Shown one piece after another: positions 8,104 through 15,654 of a stretch of DNA of 25,988 bases. The notes beneath the pieces were generated by a model. That model saw only the letters and a program-made list of their open reading frames with translations. It had not been told where the DNA came from and did not search any database. The translations under genes and the position numbers were made by a program. This DNA comes from an uncultured Sinobacteraceae bacterium (lineage in GTDB: Bacteria; Pseudomonadota; Gammaproteobacteria; Steroidobacterales; Steroidobacteraceae): contig CALEKY010000099.1 in NCBI GenBank assembly GCA_937902995.1, forward strand, positions 1-25,988, written 5' to 3'. The number at the start of each line of letters is the position of its first letter. Positions within the stretch are counted from its first letter, which is position 1.

Positions 8104-9084
8104 ATGCGACGGCGCGACGTGCTCCTGGGATTCGGCGCATGTTGCGCGATGCAAGCGCCGCTTGCGCGCGCGGCGACCAAGGGATTGATGACCGCCGCGG
8201 ACGTGCACGTCGACAGGTATCCGACCGTGGAGGCCGTGCGCTGGATGAGCCGCAAGCTCGAAGCGGCGACGGACGGGCGCTTGCGTATTCGTGTCTATTT
8301 CGCCGGCCAGCTCGGACGCGAGTCGGATACCGTCGAGCTCGCGCGCTTCGGCGCGCTCGACATCACGCGCGTGAACTTCGCGCCGCTCACGAATCCGTTT
8401 CCGCTCACGCGCGTGTTCGCGCTCCCCTACGTTTTCGACTCCGTCGCACACATGCGTCGTGTCGTCGACGGACCGGTGGGCAAGGCCGTGCTCGATGCGT
8501 TCGAATCGCGCGGCCTCATCGGACTTGCGATCTACGACGCAGGCGTGCGCTCCTTCTACAACGTGCATCGGCCGGTCGTGGAACCGCAGGACCTGCACGG
8601 CATGAAAGTGCGAGTGCCGCCATCGGACATCTTCTTGCAGATGGGACGCGCGCTCGGCGCGAATCCGACGCCGCTGCCGTTCGGCGAAGTTTATTCGGCG
8701 TTGCAGACGGGTCTCATCGACGGTGCGGAGAACAACTGGCGCACGCTGCACACGAGCCGCCAGTTCGAAGTCGCACGCTTCGTCTCGCTCACCGAGCATT
8801 CGTATTCGCCGGAAGCGCTGCTCATGTCGAAACGCACGTTCGATGCGTTGTCGCCGTCCGACCGCGAGCTCGTGCGCGAGGCCGCCGCGGAATCCGTGCC
8901 GGTGATGCGCGAGCTCTGGGATCGGATGGAAGCCGATTCCAGGGAGTTCGTGCTCAATGCAGGCGTCAAGGTCAACGAAGTGAACCGCGAATCATTCGAG
9001 CGCGCGGCTCAGCCGCTCGTCGAGGAGACGCTGAAGGACGCGCAGCTGCGCAAGCTCTACGAACGAATTCGTGCGAGTGCTTAG
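8104..9084 (+). CDS. dctP: TRAP transporter periplasmic solute-binding protein (DctP family)
   Basis: The protein has 326 residues. ATG 8104 is favoured over in-frame ATG 8098, which would leave no room for the AAGGG site at 8093-8097. The N-terminus MRRRDVLLGFG...PLARA is a Tat-like signal. DctP features are the opening VDRYPTVEAVRWMSRKLE, GMKVRVPPSDIFLQM with R170 (the conserved Arg that binds the ligand carboxylate), PLPFGEVYSALQTGLIDGAENN (191-211), and the C-terminal helices. It captures an acidic solute in the periplasm and delivers it to DctQM. Many DctP proteins bind uronates or aldonates; with these neighbours galacturonate, glucuronate or an unsaturated uronate are the natural candidates. 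It lies 2 bases after the hydratase gene. Confidence 0.93.
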   Translation: MRRRDVLLGFGACCAMQAPLARAATKGLMTAADVHVDRYPTVEAVRWMSRKLEAATDGRLRIRVYFAGQLGRESDTVELARFGALDITRVNFAPLTNPFPLTRVFALPYVFDSVAHMRRVVDGPVGKAVLDAFESRGLIGLAIYDAGVRSFYNVHRPVVEPQDLHGMKVRVPPSDIFLQMGRALGANPTPLPFGEVYSALQTGLIDGAENNWRTLHTSRQFEVARFVSLTEHSYSPEALLMSKRTFDALSPSDRELVREAAAESVPVMRELWDRMEADSREFVLNAGVKVNEVNRESFERAAQPLVEETLKDAQLRKLYERIRASA

Positions 9085-9097
9085 CCGGGGAGGTGTG

Positions 9098-9610
9098 ATG
9101 ACGACTGAGCGATCGGTGCTGATCCGAACCATGGACGTACTCGATCGCGCGGCGCTGGCGATCGCTGCCGTGTCGATCGTCGGCATGGCGTGCGTCGAGG
9201 CCTGGCAGGTTTTCGCACGCTACGTGCTGAACGACTCGCCGAGCTGGACGGAGCCGGTCGCCTTGCTGTTCATGAGCACCACGATGATGTTCGGCGCCGC
9301 GGTCGGCGTGCGCGCGAGCCGCCACTTCGGGTTCTTCATTCTCGTCGAGGCATCGAGACCTGCAGTCCGCCGCGCCTTGCAGACGTTCGCGCGGCTGGTC
9401 GCCGTGGTCATCGGTGCGCTGCTGTTCCTGTGGGGCGGCGAGATGATGATCGATGCCTGGGATTATTCGATGGCTGGCGCGCCGCTGCCGCAAGGCATGG
9501 TGTACCTGCCGCTGTGTGCGGGCGGTGCATTGATCGCGCTGTTCGCGCTCGAGCAAGTGCTCGTTCGCGAGCCGCAGCCCGAGACTTCGGCCGTCTACGA
9601 GAGCAAATGA
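9098..9610 (+). CDS. dctQ: TRAP transporter small permease (DctQ family)
   Basis: The protein has 170 residues from ATG 9098 behind GGGGAGG (9087-9093); the longer in-frame GTG 9071 would overlap dctP. Four hydrophobic segments are visible, around residues 15-37, 50-68, 92-112 and 132-155. The family segment QVFARYVLNDSPSWTEPVAL is followed by VGVRASRHFGF. It is an inner-membrane partner that holds DctM and helps dock the binding protein. Length and order match canonical TRAP systems. It overlaps no gene but ends 1 base before dctM, so translation is likely coupled. Confidence 0.92.
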   Translation: MTTERSVLIRTMDVLDRAALAIAAVSIVGMACVEAWQVFARYVLNDSPSWTEPVALLFMSTTMMFGAAVGVRASRHFGFFILVEASRPAVRRALQTFARLVAVVIGALLFLWGGEMMIDAWDYSMAGAPLPQGMVYLPLCAGGALIALFALEQVLVREPQPETSAVYESK

Positions 9611-9611
9611 C

Positions 9612-10892
9612 ATGGCCGTTGCGATTCTGTTCGGTGTTTTCGCGGTACTGCTGATTCTCGGCGTGCCGGTCGCATTCGCATTGATTGCAGCTTCGCTCGC
9701 AACGGTGATCTATCTCGATATTCCCGCGATCGTCGTGGTCCAGCAGACTGCGGCGGGCGCCGGCACGGTTTCGCTCATCGCCATTCCGCTGTTCATTTTC
9801 GCCGGCGAGCTCATGATGCGCGGCGGCATATCCGAGCGCTTGATCTCGTTCGCGAGTGCGCTCGTCGGACACCGGCGAGGCGGACTCGGGCAAGTCAATG
9901 TGCTCGCCTCGTTGTTCTTCGGTGGTGTCTCGGGTTCCGCAATTGCGGATGTCTCTGCCATCGGCGGCACGATGATTCCGCAGATGGTGCAGCGAGGCTT
10001 CGATCGCGACTTCGCCGTCAACGTGTCGATCACGGCGGCGCTCGTCGCCTTGCTCGTGCCGCCGTCGCACAACCTGATTCTGTATTCGGCTTCCGCGGGC
10101 GGCTCGATTTCGATCGCCGATCTGTTCGCCGCAGGCATCGTACCGGCGTTGCTGATGACCGCGGTTTTGATGTTCACGGGTTGGCTGATTGCGCGTCGGC
10201 GCAACTACGCTGTCGAGCCGTTTCCCGGCTTTCGGCAAGTGCTCGTGAGATTCGTGGCCGCGCTACCGGGACTTTTGCTCGTGGCACTCATCTTCATCGG
10301 TATTCGCGCCGGCATTTTCACGGCGGTGGAGAGCGCATCCATTGCAGTCGCATATGCGATTCTGGTGACGAGTCTCGTGTATCGACGCCTGACGTGGAGT
10401 CATTTCGTCGAGACGTGCGCAGGTGCGGTGCGCACGACCGGTTTGATCCTGTTCGTGATCGGTGCTGCGGCATCGTTCGGCTGGTTGCTGGCGTACTTGC
10501 AAGTGCCGTCATCCGCTGTCGAGGCGTTGACCGCGGTGGCAGACAACAAGTACGTGATCTTGCTGTTGATCGTGATCACGTTGCTGATCCTCGGCACGTT
10601 CATGGATCTCGCGCCGCTGATCATCATTTGTACGCCGATTTTCCTGCCGGTGGCGCGCGCGTTCGGTATCGATCCGGTGCATTTCGGCGTGATCCTGATT
10701 CTGACCGCCGGCGTCGGTCTCATCACGCCGCCCGTCGGCTCCGTGCTGTTCGTCGGCACGGCGATCGGCAAGATCAGCGTCACGGACACGCTGAAGTCCA
10801 TCTGGCCGTTCTATCTCGCGGCGCTCGTCGTCGTGCTCGTCGTTGTCTACGTGCCGGCACTGTCGTTGTGGTTGCCCGCGGCGATGAAGTGA
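9612..10892 (+). CDS. dctM: TRAP transporter large permease (DctM family)
   Basis: The protein has 426 residues, the usual DctM length, with about a dozen hydrophobic segments. Family landmarks are IPLFIFAGELMMRGGISERL, FGGVSGSAIADVSAIGGTMIPQM (103-125), PPSHNLILYSASAGG (150-164) and LITPPVGSVLFVGTAIGKIS near the C-terminus. It is the ion-coupled (normally sodium) transport subunit in the inner membrane. ATG 9612 follows the dctQ stop by one base and has no clear ribosome site of its own, consistent with coupling. It completes a four-gene operon with the hydratase. Substrate is inferred as an acidic sugar from context. Confidence 0.93.
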   Translation: MAVAILFGVFAVLLILGVPVAFALIAASLATVIYLDIPAIVVVQQTAAGAGTVSLIAIPLFIFAGELMMRGGISERLISFASALVGHRRGGLGQVNVLASLFFGGVSGSAIADVSAIGGTMIPQMVQRGFDRDFAVNVSITAALVALLVPPSHNLILYSASAGGSISIADLFAAGIVPALLMTAVLMFTGWLIARRRNYAVEPFPGFRQVLVRFVAALPGLLLVALIFIGIRAGIFTAVESASIAVAYAILVTSLVYRRLTWSHFVETCAGAVRTTGLILFVIGAAASFGWLLAYLQVPSSAVEALTAVADNKYVILLLIVITLLILGTFMDLAPLIIICTPIFLPVARAFGIDPVHFGVILILTAGVGLITPPVGSVLFVGTAIGKISVTDTLKSIWPFYLAALVVVLVVVYVPALSLWLPAAMK

Positions 10893-10897
10893 TCGCG

Positions 10898-10911
10898 TCG
10901 TGATTCGTGAT
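10898..10911 (+). repeat. Two-unit heptamer repeat, TCGTGAT x2
   Basis: Two exact 7-bp copies (10898-10904, 10905-10911) lie directly behind the dctM stop. Two units alone could be chance; the presence of other heptamer arrays nearby makes them worth noting. Confidence 0.5.
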
Positions 10912-10942
10912 CCTCAGAGAGATGTGGTGTAAGTACTGCCGT

Positions 10943-10962
10943 CGCGAGTCCCGGCTCTCGCG
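10943..10962. terminator. Hairpin between convergent dctM and reductase genes
   Basis: CGCGAG (10943-10948) pairs with CTCGCG (10957-10962) over an 8-base loop. There is no adjacent T-run in either direction, so it is a weak candidate for a shared terminator. Confidence 0.35.
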
Positions 10963-10973
10963 CCGCGAAACAG

Positions 10974-11001
10974 ACCACTCACGGCTCACCACTCACTACT
11001 C
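10974..11001 (-). repeat. Heptamer tandem array, 4 x GTGAGTR, entering the reductase gene
   Basis: Plus-strand units are ACCACTC, ACGGCTC, ACCACTC and ACTACTC (28 bp), followed by a partial ACTC. On the minus strand this reads as GTGAGTA, GTGAGTG, GTGAGCC, GTGAGTG. The array covers the stop codon (10986-10988) and last codons of the minus-strand gene. Confidence 0.85.
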
Positions 11002-12509
11002 ACTCTCGCCAGTGTCTCGGGCGATTCCACTTCGCTGAGCGTGACGTAGGCGCGTCGAATAGCCGCGCGAAACGCCTGATTGCAGGCCAGTGTGCGTGGA
11101 AACATTTTCTCGAGCCCGAGGAATGCATCGACGTCAATGGCGCTGCCGGTTGTGCTTGTGCCTATCGCAAACAGTTCCTCAGCGAGCGGATCGGTGGCGC
11201 GTTCTCCTTTCAATGCTTTGCGGCGGATGAATTGCATCCACGCGGCGATCGGGATTGCGAGCCGGGCGATCGATGCGCCTTGCGTCAGGCGATCCGCAAT
11301 CGTGCCGAGCAGTCGAAAGGGCAGCTTTTGCGAGCCGTCCCAGGCGATTTGTGCGAGCTGGTGACGGATCGCCGGATTCCGGAATCGCCGCAATACCGAT
11401 TCGATATACGCTTGAAGATCGAGACCGCGCGGTGCGTGCAGGGTCGGGACGATGTCTTCGATCATCGTGCGGCGAATGAGCTCATACAGCGTGTTGTCGC
11501 GCATCGCCTCTGCGACGGTGACATAGCCGGCAAGACTGCCGAGGTAGGCGAGAGTCGAATGTGCGCCATTCAGTAACCGCAGCTTCGCACGTTCGAAACC
11601 GCGCACATCGTCGGTGATCGTGACTCCCATGGCTCCCCAATCCGGTTGAGCGCCGCGCAAATCATCCTCGATCACCCATTGCGTGAATGCTTCGCGCTGC
11701 ACCGGCCAACGATCTTCGACGCCAATCGACGCTCTCACGAGTGTGCGCAAGGCGTCATCGCTGGCGGGCGTGATGCTGTCGACCATGCTCGCAGGGAATG
11801 CGACTTCGGCAGCAATCCAAGCCGCAAGCTCCTGATCGGCGCGTTCGCAGAAGTCGAGCACGCCGCGGCGCAAGCGCCGGCCGTTGTCGGTGAGGTTGTC
11901 GCAGCTCACGACGATCGGTGGGGCAAGGCCGAGCGCGCGACGCATCCGCAGTCCGGCGACGAGATAGCCGATGAGGCTGCGCGGCGCGTCTGGATAGTCG
12001 AAGTCGTGCGCGATGTCCGGATGCGCCGAATCGAGCGAGCCGTCGCTGCGCAAGCAATAACCTTTCTCGGTGACCGTGGCGGTGATCAGTTTCGTGCGCG
12101 GATCGGCGAGCCGACGTACGACTTCCGCAGGCGATTCCCTCGCCACGAGCAATTCGCAGATCGAACCGACGATTTCGAAGCGGCGCGCTGCGGGCACTTC
12201 GAGTCGTGCGGTCGAATCGGCAGCATCGATGGACGTGTCGGGCGCGGCGCCGAGGATCGCGAGCGTGTACAGGCCATCTTGCGGCGCGAGTGCATCCCGA
12301 ACGTTGCTGGTTTGTAGCGCCACTGTGCAAATGCCCCAGCGCGGATCGCGCTCGAGCGCCCGCTCGAAATACCAAGCCTGATGCACCCGATGAAATGCAC
12401 CCGGGCCGAAATGAACGACCCCGGGTTGCATGGTGGTGCGGTCGTACGCGGGTACGCTGACGCCGCGGCGTCTGAGCTCGGGGAGCGCGGCGTTGCTCAG
12501 CTCGATCAT
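10986..12509 (-). CDS. uxuB: Mannitol-dehydrogenase-family fructuronate/tagaturonate reductase
   Basis: ATG 12509 is chosen, giving 507 residues that begin like family members (MIELSNAALPELRRR...YDRT). GTG 12560 would lie inside a palindrome and has no ribosome site; the site at 12509 is weak too. The NAD-binding region has VVHFGPGAFHRVHQA (31-45). The catalytic region has KLRLLNGAHS with K309, N314 and H317, the same spacing as the Lys/Asn/His trio of Pseudomonas mannitol 2-dehydrogenase (295/300/303). Role: NADH reduction of fructuronate to mannonate, or of tagaturonate to altronate; which one cannot be told by eye, so the symbol is tentative. The last residues (VSSEW) and stop are encoded by a heptamer array, so the C-terminus may be altered from the ancestral form. 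Confidence 0.87.
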   Translation of the reverse strand: MIELSNAALPELRRRGVSVPAYDRTTMQPGVVHFGPGAFHRVHQAWYFERALERDPRWGICTVALQTSNVRDALAPQDGLYTLAILGAAPDTSIDAADSTARLEVPAARRFEIVGSICELLVARESPAEVVRRLADPRTKLITATVTEKGYCLRSDGSLDSAHPDIAHDFDYPDAPRSLIGYLVAGLRMRRALGLAPPIVVSCDNLTDNGRRLRRGVLDFCERADQELAAWIAAEVAFPASMVDSITPASDDALRTLVRASIGVEDRWPVQREAFTQWVIEDDLRGAQPDWGAMGVTITDDVRGFERAKLRLLNGAHSTLAYLGSLAGYVTVAEAMRDNTLYELIRRTMIEDIVPTLHAPRGLDLQAYIESVLRRFRNPAIRHQLAQIAWDGSQKLPFRLLGTIADRLTQGASIARLAIPIAAWMQFIRRKALKGERATDPLAEELFAIGTSTTGSAIDVDAFLGLEKMFPRTLACNQAFRAAIRRAYVTLSEVESPETLARVSSEW

Positions 12510-12555
12510 CGGAGGGGCATACCATTCAGCGAGGCGCTCGATCTTACTGCCGGCC

Positions 12556-12567
12556 GACACCGGTGTC
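12556..12567. promoter_or_regulatory. Palindromic LacI-type operator between uxuB and lacI
   Basis: GACACCGGTGTC is a perfect 12-bp palindrome in the 114-base gap between divergent uxuB (start 12509) and lacI (start 12624). It shares GACACCGGT with the sites at 7180 and 14067. It suggests control of uxuB and autoregulation of the LacI protein. Confidence 0.6.
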
Positions 12568-12623
12568 TGTCGCGCCGGCGCGCGGTATGCTGCTCAATCG
12601 GCACCGGCAGGGGTCTTCGGCAT

Positions 12624-13784
12624 ATGCCAAAAGCGAGAAAGAAGGGCACACGTCGTGCGGGGGCGAAGCGGCGAGAATCGCCTCAGACGCAAGTCGCGGC
12701 GGTCAACAACGCTTCGGCGTCGCAGGAACGTGGCAGGATGCCGGGACGTGCCGATCCTCTGGAACGCAAGCACACGATCAACGATATCGCTCGGCTGGCG
12801 AACGTCTCGAAGAAGACCGTTTCGCGCGTGATCAACGAATCGCCGTTCGTGCGCGAGGAGACGCGCGCGCGCGTCACACAGATCATGCAGCACGTTGGCT
12901 ACACGCCCGATCCGCAAGCGCGCGGGTTGGCGTTTCGGCGATCGTTCCGCGTCGGGTTGGTGTACGACAATCCCAATGCGCCGTATGTGATCAATATTCA
13001 GGAAGGTGCGCTCGCCGCGCTGCGCAGCAAGGGCTATGAGCTCGTCGTCCATCCCTGCGATCGCCACAGCCCGCAGTTCGAAGAGGACATTCACGATCTC
13101 ATCCGCCGGCAGAAGCTCGACGGCATCATCCTCTTGCCGCCGGTCTCGGAGATCCAATCGCTCGCCGACATGCTCAAGAGCATCGCATGTCCCTACGTGC
13201 GTGTGATTTCGGCGCCGCTCGATGAGCTGGAGAATCTCGTGCTGTCGATGGATCGCGAATCGGTAGCGGAGGTCGCCGAGCATCTCGCTCGTCTCGGTCA
13301 CACGCGCATCGCCATGATTTCGGGTCCTGCGCAAGGTTATCGGTCGTCGTTCGAGCGCGTGACCGGATTCCGACAGGCCCTCGCCGAGCGTGGCATCACG
13401 CTCGAGCCGCATTTTCTCGTCGAAGGCGCCTACACGTTCGAGTCGGGCGCTGCGTGTTCCGAGCATTTGCTTTCGATGTCGCCGCGCCCGACGGCGATCT
13501 TTGCAGGCAACGACGAGACCGCCGCCGGCGTCTATCGCACGGCCTACTTGCGCGGTTTGAGAATTCCCGACGATCTGACGGTGGTCGGTTTCGACGACAG
13601 TCCGCTGGCCTCGCGGCTCTGTCCGTCGCTGACGACGATGCGCCAGCCCATCCGCGACATGGGACGCGCTGCTGCCGAGAAACTGATCGCCAAGATCGCC
13701 AAGGTACCCGGTCCGAGCGCCGCAGCCTCGACCTTTTATCCCCACCTCGTGGTGAGGGAGTCGTCGGGGAGGCCGAAAGAATAG
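12624..13784 (+). CDS. LacI-family transcriptional regulator of the uronate genes
   Basis: The product has 386 residues from ATG 12624 (AGGGG at 12609-12613); ATG 12738 would give 348 residues and is also possible, since the first ~45 residues are a basic, low-complexity extension. The helix-turn-helix is TINDIARLANVSKKTVSRVI (51-70), followed by the hinge region and a periplasmic-binding-protein-like sensor domain (FRVGLVYDNPNAPYV..., GHTRIAMISGP, IFAGNDETAAGVYR, VVGFDDSPLASRLCPSLTTMRQP). It probably represses the ACCGGT-site genes and is released by a uronate-derived metabolite such as KDG, as for other hexuronate regulators (inference). It sits between uxuB and uxaC. Confidence 0.9.
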   Translation: MPKARKKGTRRAGAKRRESPQTQVAAVNNASASQERGRMPGRADPLERKHTINDIARLANVSKKTVSRVINESPFVREETRARVTQIMQHVGYTPDPQARGLAFRRSFRVGLVYDNPNAPYVINIQEGALAALRSKGYELVVHPCDRHSPQFEEDIHDLIRRQKLDGIILLPPVSEIQSLADMLKSIACPYVRVISAPLDELENLVLSMDRESVAEVAEHLARLGHTRIAMISGPAQGYRSSFERVTGFRQALAERGITLEPHFLVEGAYTFESGAACSEHLLSMSPRPTAIFAGNDETAAGVYRTAYLRGLRIPDDLTVVGFDDSPLASRLCPSLTTMRQPIRDMGRAAAEKLIAKIAKVPGPSAAASTFYPHLVVRESSGRPKE

Positions 13785-13810
13785 CGGGCAAACGCCCGGT
13801 GGTTGCCTGA

Positions 13811-13838
13811 CTGAAGGCTGAAGACTGAAGGCTGAAGG
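13811..13838 (-). repeat. Heptamer tandem array, 4 x CTGAAGG
   Basis: The units are CTGAAGG, CTGAAGA, CTGAAGG and CTGAAGG. On the minus strand they read CCTTCAG with one TCTTCAG, the same consensus and variant as the array at 5754-5781 but in inverted orientation. Confidence 0.9.
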
Positions 13839-13908
13839 AAGGGGCGCCCCGCGCGCTACGCCCCTTCCCAGTCCCTCCCCGTTAACCGCAGGGGAGGGGA
13901 CCGAAGCG

Positions 13909-13946
13909 AGCGCAGTCGGTTGGGCGGCCTCACGCGCTGTTTTTTT
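13909..13946 (+). terminator. Possible lacI terminator
   Basis: AGCGC (13909-13913) can pair with GCGCT (13934-13938) over a 20-base loop, followed by G and seven T (13940-13946). The stem is short, so this is tentative. Confidence 0.35.
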
Positions 13947-14009
13947 CGGTCAAACGCCCCGTCATCTATTGCCATGGCCCGTTCTTGCGCGGACCCCGCA
14001 AGAGCGCGG

Positions 14010-14037
14010 CCTTCAGCCTTCGGTCTTCAGCTTTCTG
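14010..14037 (+). repeat. Heptamer array, degenerate 4 x CCTTCAG
   Basis: The units are CCTTCAG, CCTTCGG, TCTTCAG and CTTTCTG. The order 'CGG-ending unit then T-starting unit' is shared with the CCTACAG array at 21647-21674 on its minus strand. Confidence 0.8.
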
Positions 14038-14066
14038 CCTATGTTCTTTCTCGCTTGGCTCCCCGT

Positions 14067-14083
14067 ATGACACCGGTTACCAT
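14067..14083. promoter_or_regulatory. Putative LacI-type operator of uxaC
   Basis: ATGACACCGGTTACCAT matches the site at 7180-7197 over ATGACACCGGTT-CC. It ends 8 bases before the uxaC ATG and overlaps a weak -10 candidate TATGAC (14066-14071), so a bound repressor would block initiation. Confidence 0.6.
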
Positions 14084-14091
14084 GCGGGTCA

Positions 14092-15504
14092 ATGGCCACG
14101 CCTCTCGAGCTGCATGAAGACCGTCTTTTTCCGGCAGAGCCGGCCGTGCGAAACATCGCGCGGCGGCTGTATGCGGCCGTGCGCGATTTGCCGATCATCA
14201 GCCCGCACGGGCACACGGATCCCGCCTGGTTCGCGAAAAACGAGCCGTTCAAGGACGCTACGTCGCTCCTCTTGGCACCCGACCACTACCTGTATCGCAT
14301 GCTGTACAGCCAGGGGATTGCGCTCGAACGGCTGAGCGTCCCTTCGCGATCGGGCCCCTCGAACGCAGATCCGCGCGAGGCGTGGAGACTCTTCGCCCAG
14401 AACTTTCACTTGTTCCGAGGAACACCCTCCGCACAGTGGCTGAATCACGTGTTCGTAACCGTGTTCGGGCTACGCGTGAAGCTCGAAGCGGTGACCGCGG
14501 ATCATTATTTCGACGTCATCAACGAGCGTCTTGCGAGCCCGGACTTCCGTCCGCGGGCACTGTTCGAGCGCTTCAATATCGAAGTGCTGGCAACGACCGA
14601 GTCGCCGACCGACACGCTCGAGCATCACGCCACGATTCGTGCGAGCGGTTGGCCGGGCCGCGTGATTACCGCGTACCGGCCCGATCCGGTCGTCGACCCC
14701 GAGCACGAAGACTTTCAGAAAGCGCTGCAAGTCTTCGGCGAGCTCACAGGTGAGGATGTCTATAGCTGGTCGGGTTACTTGCGCGCCCATTGCAAGCGTC
14801 GCGCGTTCTTCAAAGCCGCAGGCGCCACGTCCACCGATCACGGCCATCCCACCGCAGCGACCGCGGATTTGTCCGATGCCGAAGCAGAACGTCTGTTCGT
14901 GCGCGTGATCAAAGGCGACTTCACGCCGGCGGATGCGGAGCTCTTCCGCGCAGCGATGCTCGTCGAAATGGCGAAGATGAGCATGGACGACGGGCTCGTC
15001 ATGCAAATCCATCCCGGCGCGTTTCGAAATCACAATCGTTGGCTATTCGAACGGTTCGGTCGCGACAAGGGCGCCGACATTCCGCAGCCGACCGATTACG
15101 TTCGTGCACTGAAGCCGCTGTTGAACCGGTTCGGCAACGATCCGCGTCTGTCGATCATCGTGTTCACGCTCGACGAATCGACTTACAGCCGCGAGCTGGC
15201 GCCGCTCGCTGGACATTACCCCGCGCTCAAGCTCGGACCGGCATGGTGGTTTCACGACAGCCCCGAAGGGATGTTGCGGTTTCGCGAGTACACGACGGAA
15301 ACCGCGGGTTTCTACAACACGGTGGGATTCAACGACGACACGCGCGCATTCCTCTCTATTCCCGCACGCCACGACGTTGCGCGGCGTATCGACTGCGCCT
15401 ATCTCGCACGACTGGTCGCCGAACATCGGCTCGATGAGGACGAAGCAGTCGAAGTTGCCTGCGATCTGGCGTATCGCTTGCCGAAGCAGGCGTACAGGTT
15501 GTGA
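14092..15504 (+). CDS. uxaC: Glucuronate (uronate) isomerase
   Basis: The protein has 470 residues from ATG 14092; the ribosome site is weak (GCGGGT). It begins like UxaC proteins: LHEDRLFPAEPAVRNIARRLY then LPIISPHGHTDPAWF, where H39 and H41 are the amidohydrolase-fold metal-site histidines. Further family signs are EVLATTESPTDTLEHH, GAFRNHNRWLFERFG, and the C-terminal ARRIDCAYLARLVAEHRLDEDEAVEVACDLAYRLPKQAYRL. Reaction: glucuronate to fructuronate and galacturonate to tagaturonate, in the cytoplasm, feeding the reductase encoded at 10986-12509. It has its own operator-like site and is followed by a purine-rich repeat tract and kduI. Confidence 0.95.
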   Translation: MATPLELHEDRLFPAEPAVRNIARRLYAAVRDLPIISPHGHTDPAWFAKNEPFKDATSLLLAPDHYLYRMLYSQGIALERLSVPSRSGPSNADPREAWRLFAQNFHLFRGTPSAQWLNHVFVTVFGLRVKLEAVTADHYFDVINERLASPDFRPRALFERFNIEVLATTESPTDTLEHHATIRASGWPGRVITAYRPDPVVDPEHEDFQKALQVFGELTGEDVYSWSGYLRAHCKRRAFFKAAGATSTDHGHPTAATADLSDAEAERLFVRVIKGDFTPADAELFRAAMLVEMAKMSMDDGLVMQIHPGAFRNHNRWLFERFGRDKGADIPQPTDYVRALKPLLNRFGNDPRLSIIVFTLDESTYSRELAPLAGHYPALKLGPAWWFHDSPEGMLRFREYTTETAGFYNTVGFNDDTRAFLSIPARHDVARRIDCAYLARLVAEHRLDEDEAVEVACDLAYRLPKQAYRL

Positions 15505-15609
15505 GAAGGGAAGAAGGGAAGAAGGGAAGAAGGGAAGAAGGGAAGGAGGGAAAAGGGAAAGGGGAAATGGGAAATGGGAATGGAGCGGCTGGGCGCGGGT
15601 TACGGGTTA
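15505..15609 (+). repeat. Purine-only octamer array merging into heptamers
   Basis: Straight after the uxaC stop come four exact GGAAGAAG units (15509-15540) and GGAAGGAG (15541-15548), then decayed units, GGGAAAT x2 plus GGGAATG (15562-15582), and CGGGTTA x2 (15596-15609). Positions 15505-15567 hold only A and G on this strand, a strong strand asymmetry. No coding function is seen. Confidence 0.9.
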
Positions 15610-15654
15610 TTGAGACGAGAGCGTTCGAGCGCTCGGATGATTGAGGGTTGAGAC

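Larger units (their letters stand above)
13785..14091. repeat. Repeat- and hairpin-rich gap between lacI and uxaC
   Basis: No gene is supported in these 307 bases. In order it holds a CTGAAGG array (13811-13838), a hairpin CCCTCCCC/GGGGAGGG (13873-13880, 13891-13898), a T7 run behind a weak stem (13909-13946), a hairpin CTTGCG/CGCAAG (13984-13989, 13997-14002), a second CCTTCAG-like array (14010-14037) and the uxaC operator. Two heptamer arrays in one gap lie in opposite orientation. Confidence 0.75.

Noticed and set aside
7411..8799. A 462-codon minus-strand frame across the hydratase and dctP genes
   Set aside because: It spans two clear plus-strand family genes and shows no domain.
13811..14037. 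Repeats as a CRISPR array
   Set aside because: The units are 7 bp and directly abutting, without spacers, and no cas genes are present.
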